From contig JAJFPB010000009.1 in assembly GCA_020881915.1 (NCBI GenBank), positions 434,001-498,000 of the forward strand: 64,000 nt of DNA, written 5' to 3'. The position numbers and the translations under genes were made by a program. A model generated the notes under the pieces. It was not told where the DNA came from. It worked only from the letters and a program-made list of their open reading frames with translations, and did not search any database. The DNA comes from Paramyrothecium sp. XJ0827. Lineage: Eukaryota; Ascomycota; Sordariomycetes; Hypocreales; Stachybotryaceae. This document shows positions 13,745-25,591 of this stretch, one piece after another. How positions within the stretch are numbered: the stretch's first letter is position 1; every line of letters begins with the position of its first letter.

Positions 13745-15205
13745 TGCAACTCGAAGAGGAGAATGAAACGATGATTGAGAAGGCAAAGTAGGACTTAGAG
13801 GCAAATAGAGAGAAAACAGGGTGGCTTATATAGCCTCGTCTATACAGCTGTCGCAATTCGGTCGGTGCTACCAGACGAAAATACTACGCAATATTATGCA
13901 AGCCATGTTTCAGCCCCGCACTTCAGGCTGAAAACGCCCTTGGATGGCAGTGTGGTCATCGGTTGAATGCTCTTGCTTTCCACTTCTGGAGGGTTGTCTT
14001 CTCGCGTCTCAGTATACGAGAATGGCGACAGGATTCTGTACTGGCTTCCCCTCACCTATCGTAGCACAAACCGCATCGACCTGCCTTATTTGGCCACGCT
14101 TTTGGTCAGTCGGATCTGGTCCGCCCTTACAGACTGGATCGCGGGTCGTTATATCATTTGCCTGTCGATGTCAGGACATTCGGATCCAGGATCACAAAAG
14201 CAATCAACTGTCACGTATCAGAGGGCTCCTGTTTCATTTACAATCACGCATCCAATCGTTATCACTCGATGGGATCCAATCTTGTCCCATAGCCACTCGT
14301 TCTTGGTCGTATTGGAGTTGGCATGTATGGACGTAGTTCGCCATTCTCGGAAGTTGTCTACGTCATAACAGATTATGGAGGGGCCAAGGCTGACGATTGC
14401 GTCTTTCCCGGTCCACCTCCCAGCGCCATGCCAGGACTCCTATTCGGTCGGATATTGAGAGGCACGTGAGTTTGACTGCAGCCATGCCATGATGGAGGGG
14501 TTCGAAATGTACTCGGATGACGATTCAAGGTTGTTAAGCCGCTGAATTATTTTGGAAATCGCTATTTTGGACCCTTGTGTAAAGGCATTAACATTCAAGA
14601 AAAGCTTTTGGCTTGATCAGTGAAGTGAAGAATGAAGTGATAGCCACCCTGAGGCTTACACGCGACTTCTTTCTCAGTCACCCCTCCCAGCAGAGCGTTG
14701 ATTACCTTCTCCGGCCCAATATGCATCTCGGGTAGATTGATCCTTACGTAGAGTGAGCGGAGTATCCCATACCCGCTCAAATTAAGGTTGCATAAGACGT
14801 GTCTGACTTGGCTTTAATATAGCAAAGGGTCTTTCGTCATTCCCGTGCAGGACAATTGCTCCATTACTACAGAGAACTGCATTGTACTTCTTTTGTCCTT
14901 CTTTTGTCCTTCTCTTTTCCCTTTTTTTTTTCTTCTTCTTTTTTTGCAGGGTTCTAGAGACGAGTGGCAATGTTGACTCCGAATAGAAGGGTATTCGGCA
15001 TGATGAGCATAGCACATTTGTGCTGGAACAAGTCGTCTGGATCATCTCCAGCCATTGCCGGAATAATCTAATGGCTGAACCAGAGGTGGTCATTTATTCA
15101 TGACTGCTGCTAAGTAGCACATAAAAATTCTTGACTAATAGACGATGAAAAATGAATCAACTGAAGATAAAGGTGCTAAACAAAAAGACATGACGTGACA
15201 CTAAG
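13745..15205. other. intergenic region with pyrimidine tract
   Basis: About 1.46 kb. It includes the promoter of the secreted-protein gene on the left and a polypyrimidine stretch at 14887-14947. Several short ORFs lack recognisable content. Confidence 0.4.
14887..14947. repeat. polypyrimidine tract with tandem 11-mer
   Basis: A near-pure C/T stretch on the plus strand, starting with two copies of CTTCTTTTGTC and ending in T-rich sequence. Simple-sequence DNA; no function is implied. Confidence 0.75.
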
Positions 15206-17190
15206 TTAGGATTTGCCAAATCGGGGAGATAACTTGACTTTCAAAGGCTTTTTCTCACACACATTGAATATTTTCTGGGATTCTTTCCAGCCTTGGCTCT
15301 CTAGACACATCTCCAAATCAAAACTCCACACCATCCGAGCCAGAATAAGATGCATTTCTGCCATAAAAAGACTTCTATTCATTAGAGCTTCCCCGTATTC
15401 GAGTTTGGCTATGAGTCACTTACTTGCAGCCAACACATGACTTTGGGCCTGCACTGAATACCTGTGTGGCGTCCAGATTATGGTCTTTGGTACCTTTCTG
15501 GCGGGTACTTGAGCCAACGCTCAGGGACAAATTGGTCAGGATCCGTGAAGTTTACTGATGATGTGTTGGCTGCGATTGGGTGTACGTAGACGACAATATC
15601 TTGAGTGACGACCCAATCAACGATGAACGACCCACCACTTGTGGTTAGCCTAGGGAGGCCTGGAGCCGAAAGACTTGTTAGTCTGGTTACGGCAAGTCTC
15701 AACAGCCATTGTTTTTACGTACCATATGGTACTGGGGGATACGTGCGGCCTCCTTCCCTAAGGACTGCTGCTAAGTATTCTATTTGAGTCACTGTGGATG
15801 GCGTAATGTCTTCCTCTGTTTGGAACGCCGATCTAGTTCCACGAGCAAGTTTCTGAAAGACCTTTGGATCTTTGGATACAGCATGAGATGGTAAGTGATA
15901 CCGGAAATATCGATCGCAGCTTCCCTGTTCAGCTGTCTTTCTCGTTCGCCACTAAATAGGGTTGTCAACTCACTAGTTTCGTTTCCGGCAATGATCAGGA
16001 TGCTGGAATTGCTGGCAAGTTCGTCGTCTGACAGTCTAGAATGATCTGTTAGTGCCTGATAATTGTTAGCCACTGCCTTTCTTACCCCTCGTTCGTCGTT
16101 GTATTTCAAAATACAGCTCATAAAGTCATGCTTCTCCATGGTAGTGCCCTGGGTTATTCTTTCTGCCGCTTTGTGTGTGGCAAAGTTGAATTCATCTTTG
16201 CGAGCCCTTGTCAAGCTTTTACGCACACTGAGAATTCAGAGGCCATGGGAAACGGTTGAGGGTTCTTTCGAGATACTGTCTTTCAAAGACCCAAAAATGT
16301 TTGACACCCACAGCTGAAGGTTTTGACACAGTCAGTTGACGTTAAAGTGGCACCAGGATGCGAGAACCTACATGCAATTCCCCTGAATTCAGGCACTCGA
16401 AGTCCTCGCCAAATTCTAATGCACCAAGTATGTCAAATGTTATGTAACTTGTATGCTCATTGGCACGTCGAGCGTCAATTGAGCAGAACCTTGAAGCGAA
16501 CGTGGCATAGACATGAACGTACTTGTACCATATCACAATATCCAAATTCTCTCCTAATGCAGCTCTTTCATGAAGCTTGGTGATCAACTTGTCACAGTAA
16601 CATCGAAGCAGTGGCTGCTGCCCTGCGATTGCCGCTGTTGAGATCATGTGGTTCATTAACCTGCGCATTCGTCCGTGATCCGCTTCACTGCTCGCATTGA
16701 CCTGAAGGCAGTTGATTAGCTTGTATCTAGCTCACAAATTTTCGTTTAGAAACAACAAACTTACGATGTCATTGTATCTATTCGTGCTGGTTCGAACAGC
16801 GTAATTGGCCTATGGCAAATTCCCCCTGGGCTTTTCGTTACCATGGGTTGATGTCTTGTGACCTGTTTTTGTGGCCGTAAATGTCCAGCCACCCTTGAGC
16901 ATGGCTGAAACTTAGGACATTGGGCCCAATCCGGACAACATGGTCATATTTTGTGTGCATTGCCTGGAGGTAATTGAAGGGCTCGCCTCGACATTGTATG
17001 AATATCCATCTCAAAAAGGAGATTCGGCACATCAAAGGGCCTGGATACTTTCGTGGTGGATGCAAGGCGACATTATAAAATCCGCGAACAGCGAGTGCTG
17101 CACAGATAAAGCCCTGAAGGAAGAGCACTGTGGGTAAAATTTCGTGTAGATATTCAGAGAAATTCCAGAGAGGAAGGTCATCATAATTCA
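15206..17190 (-). pseudogene. cytochrome P450 relic
   Basis: A nearly full-length P450 can be followed across three frames. It runs from an N-terminal hydrophobic segment and RKYPGP hinge through MRRLMNH and TFDILGALEFGEDF to an I-helix ending AGNET plus ISGITYHLM. It continues through an ExxR region with one change (VLREGGRTYPP), FVPERWL and the haem loop FSAGPKSCVG to SPRFGKS and stop. It is broken: no in-frame ATG before the upstream stop, stops between the INPW and NYAVRTS segments, and single-base frame shifts near 16265, 15815 and 15495. Intron boundaries still read, including two AAG acceptors (16450-16448, 15922-15920). The sequence is closest in style to isotrichodermin C-15 hydroxylase-type P450s (CYP65-like), as is the intact P450 at 25592-27411. 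Probably a dead member of the adjacent terpenoid cluster. Confidence 0.85.
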
Positions 17191-18194
17191 GTTGTGGCGG
17201 CCTAGGCTGTCCCGATCATTTTACTTCAACAAGTCCGCGTTCAAGTATTCAGCATCACTTGCCGGATATGTAATGTTCTGTGGTATTCCTCGGCTATACG
17301 GATACCATACCTCCCGAGTGTAAGCTCAGAAAACCCCAGTGCCTGGAAAGTGCTTGATCAGCAGATTCCTCCATTCCCGGCTGCGGAAGATAACCGCATA
17401 CGAGCTGACGCATGCACTGGAAACTCGGAACGAAAGAATTACTCCTTGTGTTAACCTCTGTGTCGATCCCCACTACGTTAAGCGGGTCAATTTCAGTCTG
17501 GTCATGTTCAGGCTCAACGGTAAATTACCTATTTGGGGTTTCCGTCGGTGCGTGGGCGGGCCATGCCCAGGTTTTCAAGTTTGCCGAGCTGACCACCTTC
17601 TTACAGTTATTTGGTTGCTATATGGATTACCACTGTGGACTAACGTTACGTAGGTGGTATGGAATAGATCGAATCAAGGATTCAAGACACATGTCAGAAG
17701 GCAAGTAGTTTCCGCTTTGTAGTCATGAGAGCCATCCCGTTTCTCCCACCAACCTTGAGATGGTCTTTTGCAGTGGCCGAGGTACTGACAACGGCCAAGT
17801 CCTGACGTGCCCAAATCATCACGATCTGCTAAAGTCCGACCTCTGAAGCGTTTTCTTATGCCAACGACCCTATATCAACATTTAAGGTTTTGAACAACCC
17901 GACCTGACCTGACCTCTCGTTTACAGACTGGAGAAAGCATGGTGGGCATCGCCAACTGATCCTTGCACTTTAACTTGTTTTATCCGTGGAGACTAGTGTA
18001 TATCTGGGATGTTGATTTTACGATGAATCACGAAATTGCATGGAAATGGCGTCCCTAGGGATTTTGAAAGATGCTGAAGTGCAATGTTATGCCATTTTGC
18101 AACCTAAGGCAGAATATACAGCCTCATGCCATGCTTTGCTCTCGAGAAGCAACCTGCTGTAATGGTAAAACGAAAGTGCAGGTTCTAGCTTTCT
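17191..18194. other. intergenic region
   Basis: About 1 kb between the dead P450 and the cyclase gene. No supported gene or repeat. Confidence 0.4.
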
Positions 18195-19515
18195 TCAAAG
18201 TACAACGACGCTGCGCAGCTCCGGGAAGGCCTTCATGGCTCGCTCAGGGAAAGACACCAAGTAATCCCGCCAGTTCGCCCGACAGTCATCGCAAATCTGG
18301 ACACCACCAAATTGGTGACGGGTCTCTGCACCGTAAGAAGCACGGAAGCGGCAGTTGGTGCAGCGGTCCTCGTCACTCGTCTTCAAGAAGCTGTCGAGCT
18401 CGTCATACATGTTCTTCTCCGCGGTTGCCATCACGGTCATGTATCGGTCATTATGCTTGCCGTCGCCGCGGTTGACGTCCACGCGGTTCCAGAGCTTGAA
18501 GTTGTGACGCGTTTGATCGATGACGAGATCGTTCTCAATTTGGCCTATGGTTAAGTTCTCTTCAACGAAGCGGTAGCGGCGCATCATCATGTGGATAGGC
18601 CCACCGAAAAAGCGAACAAAGTTTGTGACGCACTGGAGCTCTGGTCGTTTTGCCCAGGCGACATCAATAGCCCAAAGAAGTTCACGAGAGTGATGGAAAG
18701 CTTTAACGCGCATCTGAGGCGGCATGTATGCGAATGTATTGTTCGTCTCGCCCTCAGCCCGGTGTTTGAAGAACGCGACAGCATCGTAGAGCGTGTCGCC
18801 GATCTCTGTCAAAATCTCAAATTGTTCATCAGTGAACCAAACATCGTTGAGATCGTTGCAAGCCAAGGCTGAGGCAATCGTGAATCGAGCCAAGGCGTCT
18901 GCATCGCGCATGCGGAACCATTGACGCGGAGACTTGGACAGAGCATTCACGTATCGCCGGAAAGTTTCGCCATCACGCCGCTCACTTGACTTCTCAGCAG
19001 TGATGAGAAGAAATGCTCGATACTCCTTGCACATGGCCTCGCTGAAATAACGTTTAGTATGAATCTTCGCTTCATATCCCCGACTATGAAACTTACTATC
19101 CAGCGGTTCCTTTGAACAATGCGTCGAGCGTAGCTTGAAGATCGTAGCCAAGAATGTCGTCCCCGGCAGTAACATCGACCATCTTGCCCTTGAACTCTGC
19201 AATGATGCCCATGACAATGATACGCATAAAGGCAACGTAGCGAGGCCAGTTGGTATACTGTGGTATCACACAACGTGTGTACTCCCATGAACAAGCAAAA
19301 ATCTCCCCCTTGACCCGCACAGGCAAATCGACGTCCTGCAAGTCATTGGCAATATCAGGAGGATAGTACCACACATCGCGAGGCGGAGTCTCTAATTTGG
19401 GATGCGGAGGAGCTAGAGAAAGCCCATGCGTCGTTGGAATCCCATTGGATTCAGGCGCGACAAACCCTGCCCGGCTGTTGGATGAGAATCTGTTGAGTAT
19501 GTTTGCCAGAACCAT
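18195..19515 (-). CDS. ABA3-like: ABA3-type sesquiterpene cyclase
   Basis: Likely farnesyl-diphosphate cyclase related to BcABA3 of Botrytis cinerea, which makes an ionylideneethane, the carbon skeleton of fungal abscisic acid. Exons 19515-19097 and 19041-18195 give 421 residues, close to the family length. Family blocks recognised from N to C: WYYPPDIANDLQ, GEIFACSWEYTRCVIP, RYVAFMRIIVMGIIAEF, SERRDGETFRRYVNALS, LARFTIASALACNDL, EIGDTLYDAVAFFKHRAEGE, FVRFFGGPIHMMMRRYRFVE and QTRHNFKLWNRVD. There is no DDxxD or DxDD motif, as in other members of this unconventional class. Residues 365-393 carry two CxxC pairs (Cys367, 370, 390, 393) that could form a zinc ribbon. It is divergent from the P450 at 20420 across a shared 0.9-kb promoter. 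Family assignment is strong; the exact product is not predictable. Confidence 0.88.
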
Positions 19516-20419
19516 CTTGGTGTCTGTTTCGGATGTTAAAAGATATTGTGAAGATGTAGTGTTTAGTTGATGGTCTAGAGATCATGGCTTGAAGAGATTA
19601 GAAGGCATCTTTAACTTAAAATCCATCATACCAAAGCTTACAGATCAACTCCCAGAAAGCTGGAAGTGCAGTGCTCTTCCGACTTGTCGGCTGCGGCCTT
19701 CTGAGTGTCGAGGTCTCTCAAGCAATGCCGGCCCGTTCGGATATCGAGCCTGCCGCCTTAACCGATTCCTTTCTGTTTCGGGAACCCTCCTCCGTTGCCA
19801 CCACAAGTCATGTATGGAGTGCTAGTAACACTTGATCTCATCGTTCAAAATGACATTGATGGCTGTGAAGAGTAGTCACGGTGAAGTCCAATCAAAGAAT
19901 CACTTTGGGCCCTGCGCCCTTCGGACCGGCTCGTGCACATCGGGTCTCTGGGCGGCTAAAACACATCATGGCCGAATCCAGATCGGAACACGGTTAGAGC
20001 GTAGTGATCTGCAACCTATATGATGTGTTAGGTTAGACCAACGTACACTTGACTGGCATTGAGCCGAAATGGACGGCTACACGTAGCAGTCCAGAAACAA
20101 GATCGGATCAGAAGAATTGGAATGAGTGATAAGTCTCGACAATGACGTCGAGCCTAATTCGATAATCTTTCTGGTACCACTATTTGGGAAAAGTGCCACC
20201 TCCAAAGTCTGGAGACAAGCGAGGCATTCAACTTCCCGAATTCCGAAGAACAAAAAAGCCCGTTGCTTCGTACACATAGAGGCAAGGTGCAACTGAATTG
20301 GATTGCTCTGCTTTCTTACGCCCTATTTCTACTTGTTACTGAACAGAAACTGGAAGGTGTAGTACAACCAAAATACCGCCGTCATTCAACAGTTTTCGTC
20401 CACTCGAATCATTCATCAC
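19516..20419. promoter_or_regulatory. bidirectional promoter of cyclase and P450
   Basis: The 904 bases separate the start codons of the cyclase (minus) and the P450 (plus), an arrangement suited to co-regulation. It contains several CGG/CCG triplets usable by Zn2Cys6 factors: CCGA-N7-TCGG at 19972-19986, CGGAAC at 19984-19989, and a TCG-N5-CGA match at 19737-19747. These short motifs can occur by chance. No TATA box or start site could be fixed. Confidence 0.5.
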
Positions 20420-22200
20420 TTGCTCTCAATGCTTGCAATTAGTACCAACTTCCTCAGGGAAGCACATCACACAATGCGGCATCTTGACATGAGCATTGTT
20501 ATTGCTCTCAGTATCCTCGGGTTCCTTCTTCGATACATTTACAAGACGTTATACAGTTGGAACCGCCTGCGTCATATACCCACTCCATCGCCTTTGGCTG
20601 GCTTCTCGTACCTCTGGCTTGGTCGAATAACTTTCAGCGGAAAGCAATACTGGGTTCACCGTGATCTTCACGATACACACGGGCCGCTGATTCGTATTGG
20701 ACCAAATGAGCTTACGACCAATGACCCAGAAATTATCAAGAGGATCTCGGGCACGAATAGCGCATATAAGCGAAGCACTTGGTATTTAACCGGTCGCTTT
20801 AACCCATGGCACGACAATCTGTTCACGATCCTAGAACCTGACGCCCATAAAAAAGCCAAGGCAAGATCTCAACCAGCGTACAGTGGCAGGGACACGCCTG
20901 GTCTCGAGCTCTGCATTGATGAGCAGATAAAGCGGGTGCTGCATCTCCTCAATGAGAGATATCTTCCAACACGCCGTGACGAGCCTCAGCGACCGGTCGA
21001 TCTTGGTTCTATAACGTGTTATTTCACGATGGACGTCATCACAAAACTTGGCTTTGGCCAAGAGACAGGCTATTTAGAGCACGAAACGGATCACTACAAC
21101 TTTCTAGGATCCGTAAGAAGCCTTTGGCCCCAATTGTCAACCTCGGCAGACATTCCTTGGCTTCGGGACTTGATTTTCTCCCCTCTTACCCTTAGACTGG
21201 CCGGTCCAAAGAGCAGTGACAAAGCTGGATTTGGTGCACTGATGGGGTAAGTTGCTGCTGATCCATTGGTGACTTCGAACTAAACTCTCCAGTGTTGCAG
21301 AGCGGTACATCAACCAACGGTTTCAATCCAAGGAGCAGAAAGGCAACGACATGCTGGTGAGTCCGTGGTGAAAGTGATGCCCACAAGTATGCTAATGTTC
21401 ATGGCGCAAAAGGAATCGTTGATCGGGCGTGGCTTCAGCCAGAAGGAGTGCGAGGTAGAAGCGCTTTTCTTGTTGGTTGCCGGTACCGAAAGCACAGCAT
21501 GTGCGATAAGGTCCACGCTCGTTCACACCATCACGTCCCCGTTAGTCTACTCCAGACTGAAGGAAGAGGTGATAAATGTGGTCCGGGATGGCACTGTGTC
21601 ATACCCCATTACATTGGCTGAAGCGTCACAGCTTCCATATCTTAGGGTATGCCATTCACCTGTGGTGTCTTCCAAATCACGGCTAATATCTCCTTAGGCA
21701 GTCATATACGAGGGCATTCGGATGCGGCCGCCTTTGCTGGGGCTTTTCCCAAAGGTTGTACCGAAGAACGGTGACACATTTCACGGCTTGTTCGTTCCAG
21801 AGGGCACTAGCATCTGCATGAATATCTCATCCATCTTGCATTTAAAGTCTCTGTTCGGTCAAGACGCTAGCGTATTCAGACCTGAGCGGTTTCTCGAAGT
21901 GGATGCTGAGAGACGGAAGGAGATGGAGAGGTCTGTAGAGCTAGCGTTTGGCTATGGTCAGTGGATGTGCGCCGGGAAACAAATTGCTTTCATGGAGCTC
22001 AACAAATTCATATTCGAAGTGAGTCACGATGCAATACTCAGGTGGAGGCCTCAACTAATGGTGGACAGACCATACGAGCTTTCGATATTCAGCTATTGGA
22101 ACCGATGAAACCATGTGATGTAGCAAGCTATGGAGTTTTCCTCGAAGACAACCTTCGTGTTCGGATCTCGAAGGATGTGAATTGCTCCGAGGTGAAGTAG
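20420..22200 (+). CDS. cytochrome P450, pisatin-demethylase-like
   Basis: ER-anchored monooxygenase. Five exons (20420-21246, 21293-21356, 21413-21646, 21698-22018, 22069-22200) give 525 residues; starting at the second good ATG (20474) gives 507. Features: N-terminal membrane segment (SIVIALSILGFLLRYIY), RIGPNELTTNDPEI after the first helices, I-helix AGTEST at 320-325, EGIR (ExxR) at 380-383, FRPERF, and haem loop FGYGQWMCAG with Cys466. The NSAYKRSTWY and DNLFTI blocks match the pisatin-demethylase branch. Intron 2 must end at AAG (21410-21412). It is expressed away from the cyclase through the shared promoter, which suggests it oxidises the cyclase product. Substrate is inferred from context only. 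Confidence 0.88.
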
Positions 22201-22522
22201 GAGAATCTTTTAGGTTTGGCATTGACTAATGAGGGGGGATTGGGAGGAGAATTGTTGAACATGGTCCATAAATTGTCTTCAGCCGCTCTTGATCACTGCA
22301 TTTATGACATCACTCGTCTTAATCACAATGCCTGAGCAATATATTTTGACTTACCTGGGATTAAACCCCATCACCCAGTAAAAAGATACATACGTTGCAA
22401 ACTGGCTATCCTCCGCTTTGAATGATTCAGGTGAGGAGCCGAGTTCAAGTTTCAGCAATTATTAGTTCGGCACATCGTTCTTTGGTTTTCTTCCTTGTCC
22501 TCAAAAGCGTACATTAAATTGT
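22201..22522. other. convergent spacer
   Basis: Short spacer between the 3' ends of the P450 and the aldehyde dehydrogenase; A/T-rich, with no gene. Confidence 0.4.
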
Positions 22523-24130
22523 CTAGGCTGATGGTACAGCAATATTAACATGTACGGTTTTGAGTTGCGTGTACTCGTACATCGCCTCCATTCCGCCATC
22601 ACTGCCGTAACCGCTCTCGCGGTGACCACCCCAGGAGGTCTGTCGAAGCGGGACATGCGAGCTATTGATCGATATCATGCCTGCTTGAAGCCGAGAAGTG
22701 ACTCTAAGCGCACATTGGTAATCGGCCGTGAAGACAGTGGCTGCTCAATAGTTAAGTAACGCTTCAGAGGTACGTTAAGAAGAAACAAACCTGACAATCC
22801 AAAGTCGGTGTCGTTTGCCATAGCTATGGCTTCCTCTTCCGTCTGGAAAGTATTCACAGTGATCACTGGTCCAAATATCTCTTCCCGGTACACCCTACTA
22901 TGTTGATCCGGATTGATGACAATCGTTGGTCGAATGAACCTTCCGTTAGGGGTTTGGTTCGTTGTTTCGGTCCAGACCTCAGCACCGTCCTCTTTGGCAT
23001 CTGAGATGAATTCTTGAACACGCCTCTCTTGCGCATCATCCACTATAGGGCCCAAGAACGTGTTTTCGAGAGCTGGGTTGCCCATCGTCCCCGTCAGCTG
23101 TCCAAAAGCGGCCTTGAGATTGGCCACAAAGCGTTCTGCAACATCCTCATGAACCAGAATACGAGACGCCACGCTACAAACTTGTCCATTATTGGCCAGG
23201 AATCCTTGGGAGTTGTGAATCACTGCATTCGTAATATTTGCATCAGGGAAAACGATTGCTGCCGACTTTCCGCCGAGTTCCAAAGTGACTCTCTTGAGGT
23301 TGCTGAGCGCTGCAGCCACTTGTACCTGTCGGCCTGCTTCACGCGAACCGGTGAAAGAGATTTTGGCAATACCTTTGTGTGACGCTAAAAGTGCGCCTTG
23401 AGTGGCACCGCCGGAGATCAGATTGATGACGCCAGAGGGGAAGCCAGCCTGTTCGATGAGGGAGCCCAGATACAGAGTCCCCAAAGGTGACTTCTCCGAG
23501 GCTTTGATGATGACTGCATTGCCGGTTGCCACTGCTGGTGCTATCTATTTGTTGTTAGCCGGTCACCGAGGAAACAGCTACAGGTTTACCCTACCTTCCA
23601 GCCTGCAAAGAGCAAAGAAGCATTCCATGCCACTATTCCTGCACAGACACCTAATGGCTCATGGGTGGCCATCTTGAAAAAGCCATCGCCATCCTCCGGA
23701 TAGGTTTTCCCCGCAATCTTATCCGTCAATCCAGCATAGTATCTGAAAGCAGACACTTGGTGCTGGGCCACATGCGTGGCTAGGGAAATTGGTGCTCCCA
23801 TGCACATGGACTCCAGTTTAGCGACAGTACTCAGATTCTTCTCCAGAAGATCTGCGTATCGAAGCATTATTGCCGAACGTTCTTGGCTGGGCGTGAAACG
23901 CCACGTCTTATAAGCAGCCTGAGCTGCAGACACTGCCGCGTTCACGTCCTTTTCGGAGGCCACTTGCACGTCATCGGTGATGATGCTCTTGTCAAAAGCA
24001 TCGTATACAGTCAATGATTCTCCAGAGGAGGATCGGATGTACTGCTAGAGCGTCAGTGTTGCCTTCTGTCAATATCAGCTGGGTAGCAACAGACCTTGTT
24101 GTTGATGAACAAATTGACCTGGAACGTCAT
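22523..24130 (-). CDS. NAD(P)-dependent aldehyde dehydrogenase
   Basis: Oxidises an aldehyde to a carboxylic acid. Exons 24130-24095, 24041-23595, 23544-22791 and 22740-22523 give 484 residues, standard for the family. The N-terminus is MTFQVNLFINNKYIRSSSG. Further on come an AWNASLLFAGWK segment at the cofactor fold, FTGSREAG, general base Glu250 in LELGGKS, nucleophile Cys284 in NNGQVCS, EEIFGPV, and the C-terminal GHRESGYG with MYEYTQLKTVHVN. No targeting signal is seen, so it is probably cytosolic. It sits between two P450s and 2.7 kb from the cyclase P450. A natural role is to turn a P450-made terpenoid alcohol/aldehyde into an acid; this is inference. The canonical PWNxP proline segment reads AWNAS here, so the cofactor/substrate region has drifted. 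Confidence 0.9.
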
Positions 24131-25591
24131 CCTTGCATGTGTGCTCCGCTAGCAGCTTCTAAATCCGGGTTTTGAGGGTCTACTGTGTATTACGACGGGA
24201 CAGCCCCCTTGTTTCGAGTTACAGTGCAGTCAGAACAAGCCTTCAGTCCCGAATTAGGCGGCCTTATCTAAGTGGAGGTTTAACCCCCACGCGTCATTTC
24301 AAGATGAAGACTTGCGTCCCTATACCGAACTACCAGCCTTTCAGCTCGGTATCGGTCAATTTCCGACAGTGCCAGAAGGTTCCGTGGCCCAAAAAGAGAG
24401 ACCACGGAACGAAGTACTTGCCTCATGCAGAAGAGCCGAGGACCCATGCTGCATGGCCAGCAGCACGGAAAACGGCACTGTCACAGCGCCCGCTGATTGT
24501 GGGGGTCCGTGGCTGTACCATGATCATATAGAAGCGTCCTCAAAGCTTGCCGAACCGGGTGCTGCTCCGAAAGAGCAGGGCCTGTATGGCGATACCGCTT
24601 CGGAACGCCTCCTGATCATGTTAGCCGAGACTTTTGCCTTTAGCCATCGCGATTCATGCAACGGGGGAAGACATTTATGGACTCGCCACAATCCGTCCAG
24701 TCCGCGGAAATGCGGCAGCTGTGGTAGGAAGCTAAAGCATTTCTTCAACTGGCCCGTGTTCAGGCTGGGGGTACCGGCCCCTTGCTGATTCGTCAATGAT
24801 CTGTCATCAGGATCTTCACCGATAAATTGAAGACGACCGGTGATACGTGCCCCGCTTCCGAGAATTGTCGGCTGGAACAAACAGTACAACGGCTTTTGAA
24901 TCACGGAGAGACTAGCGTATGCCTGGCCCTGGCGGACAGTGGACAACGATATGTTGAAGCTTGGTTGCTCTCTACGAATCAAGACATCTCTGGGGAAGAA
25001 TCGGGCAAGCTCAATGCAATTTCTTGAGGCAAGGCGTCAGTATATGAGGTCAAGAATTTTCAGCACTTGAATCGAATTCGAATGGAAATCTTGTCAAATA
25101 AGGCATTCCACAAAAGTCAAACACAAACATTGACCATGACGTTCAAACAACATCCTCTCGTTATTAATAATTACCATTCCTTGGCAAGCATGGGGTCATA
25201 CAATCTACCTGTGACTACCTTTGTCTTTGCCATTAGTCCGTTGGTTAGGAATCGAGAGCCCTACGGGGTATGTAGAGCCCATTGGTTCCACTGTAGGATA
25301 TGCAAGGAAGAAGTCTAAGCAGGGATCCAAGCATACTCCGATTAACCCATTGACAAGCTTGAACCACCACGTATCTGGAAGCCCAAGTTTTCTTTCTTCA
25401 CATTCTTCTCTATCGCATGCCTTAATGGCAGGAATAGTGGTGGGCTGCACACCCTAGTAATATAACCCGGCCCACAAAAAGACACAATGACGGGCCTCGA
25501 CATTGGGCTGGCCCTTGGCTGGGAATCTTCCAAGGGCTTCTGACATCCCACATGGCAGCCGACGCTTCCATTTTCCAGAGAAAAGCTGCGC
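24131..25591. other. intergenic region holding the aldehyde dehydrogenase promoter
   Basis: About 1.46 kb between the dehydrogenase start and the 3' end of the next P450. No supported gene; ORFs on both strands lack domains. A perfect inverted repeat lies at 24379-24410. Confidence 0.45.
24379..24410. promoter_or_regulatory. perfect 9-bp inverted repeat, candidate operator
   Basis: GTTCCGTGG and its exact reverse complement CCACGGAAC are separated by 14 bases, about 250-280 bases upstream of the dehydrogenase start codon. Each arm carries a CGG/CCG triplet, the usual half-site of dimeric Zn2Cys6 regulators. The arm core CGGAAC also occurs in the cyclase/P450 promoter and in the P450/regulator promoter. 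Confidence 0.45.

Noticed and set aside
16800..16860. A 32-base GTAACG...ATAG intron that would remove stops in the P450 relic
   Set aside because: Too short and unhelpful, since other frame breaks and the missing start remain; the locus is a pseudogene either way.
19737..19747. TCG-N5-CGA match as an AflR-type binding site
   Set aside because: An 11-base pattern with six fixed bases is common by chance and no AflR homologue was identified; kept only as a note in the promoter entry.
24524..24982. 152-residue minus-strand ORF between the dehydrogenase and P450 as the missing ABA4-like SDR
   Set aside because: No Rossmann glycine motif and no YxxxK; not an SDR.
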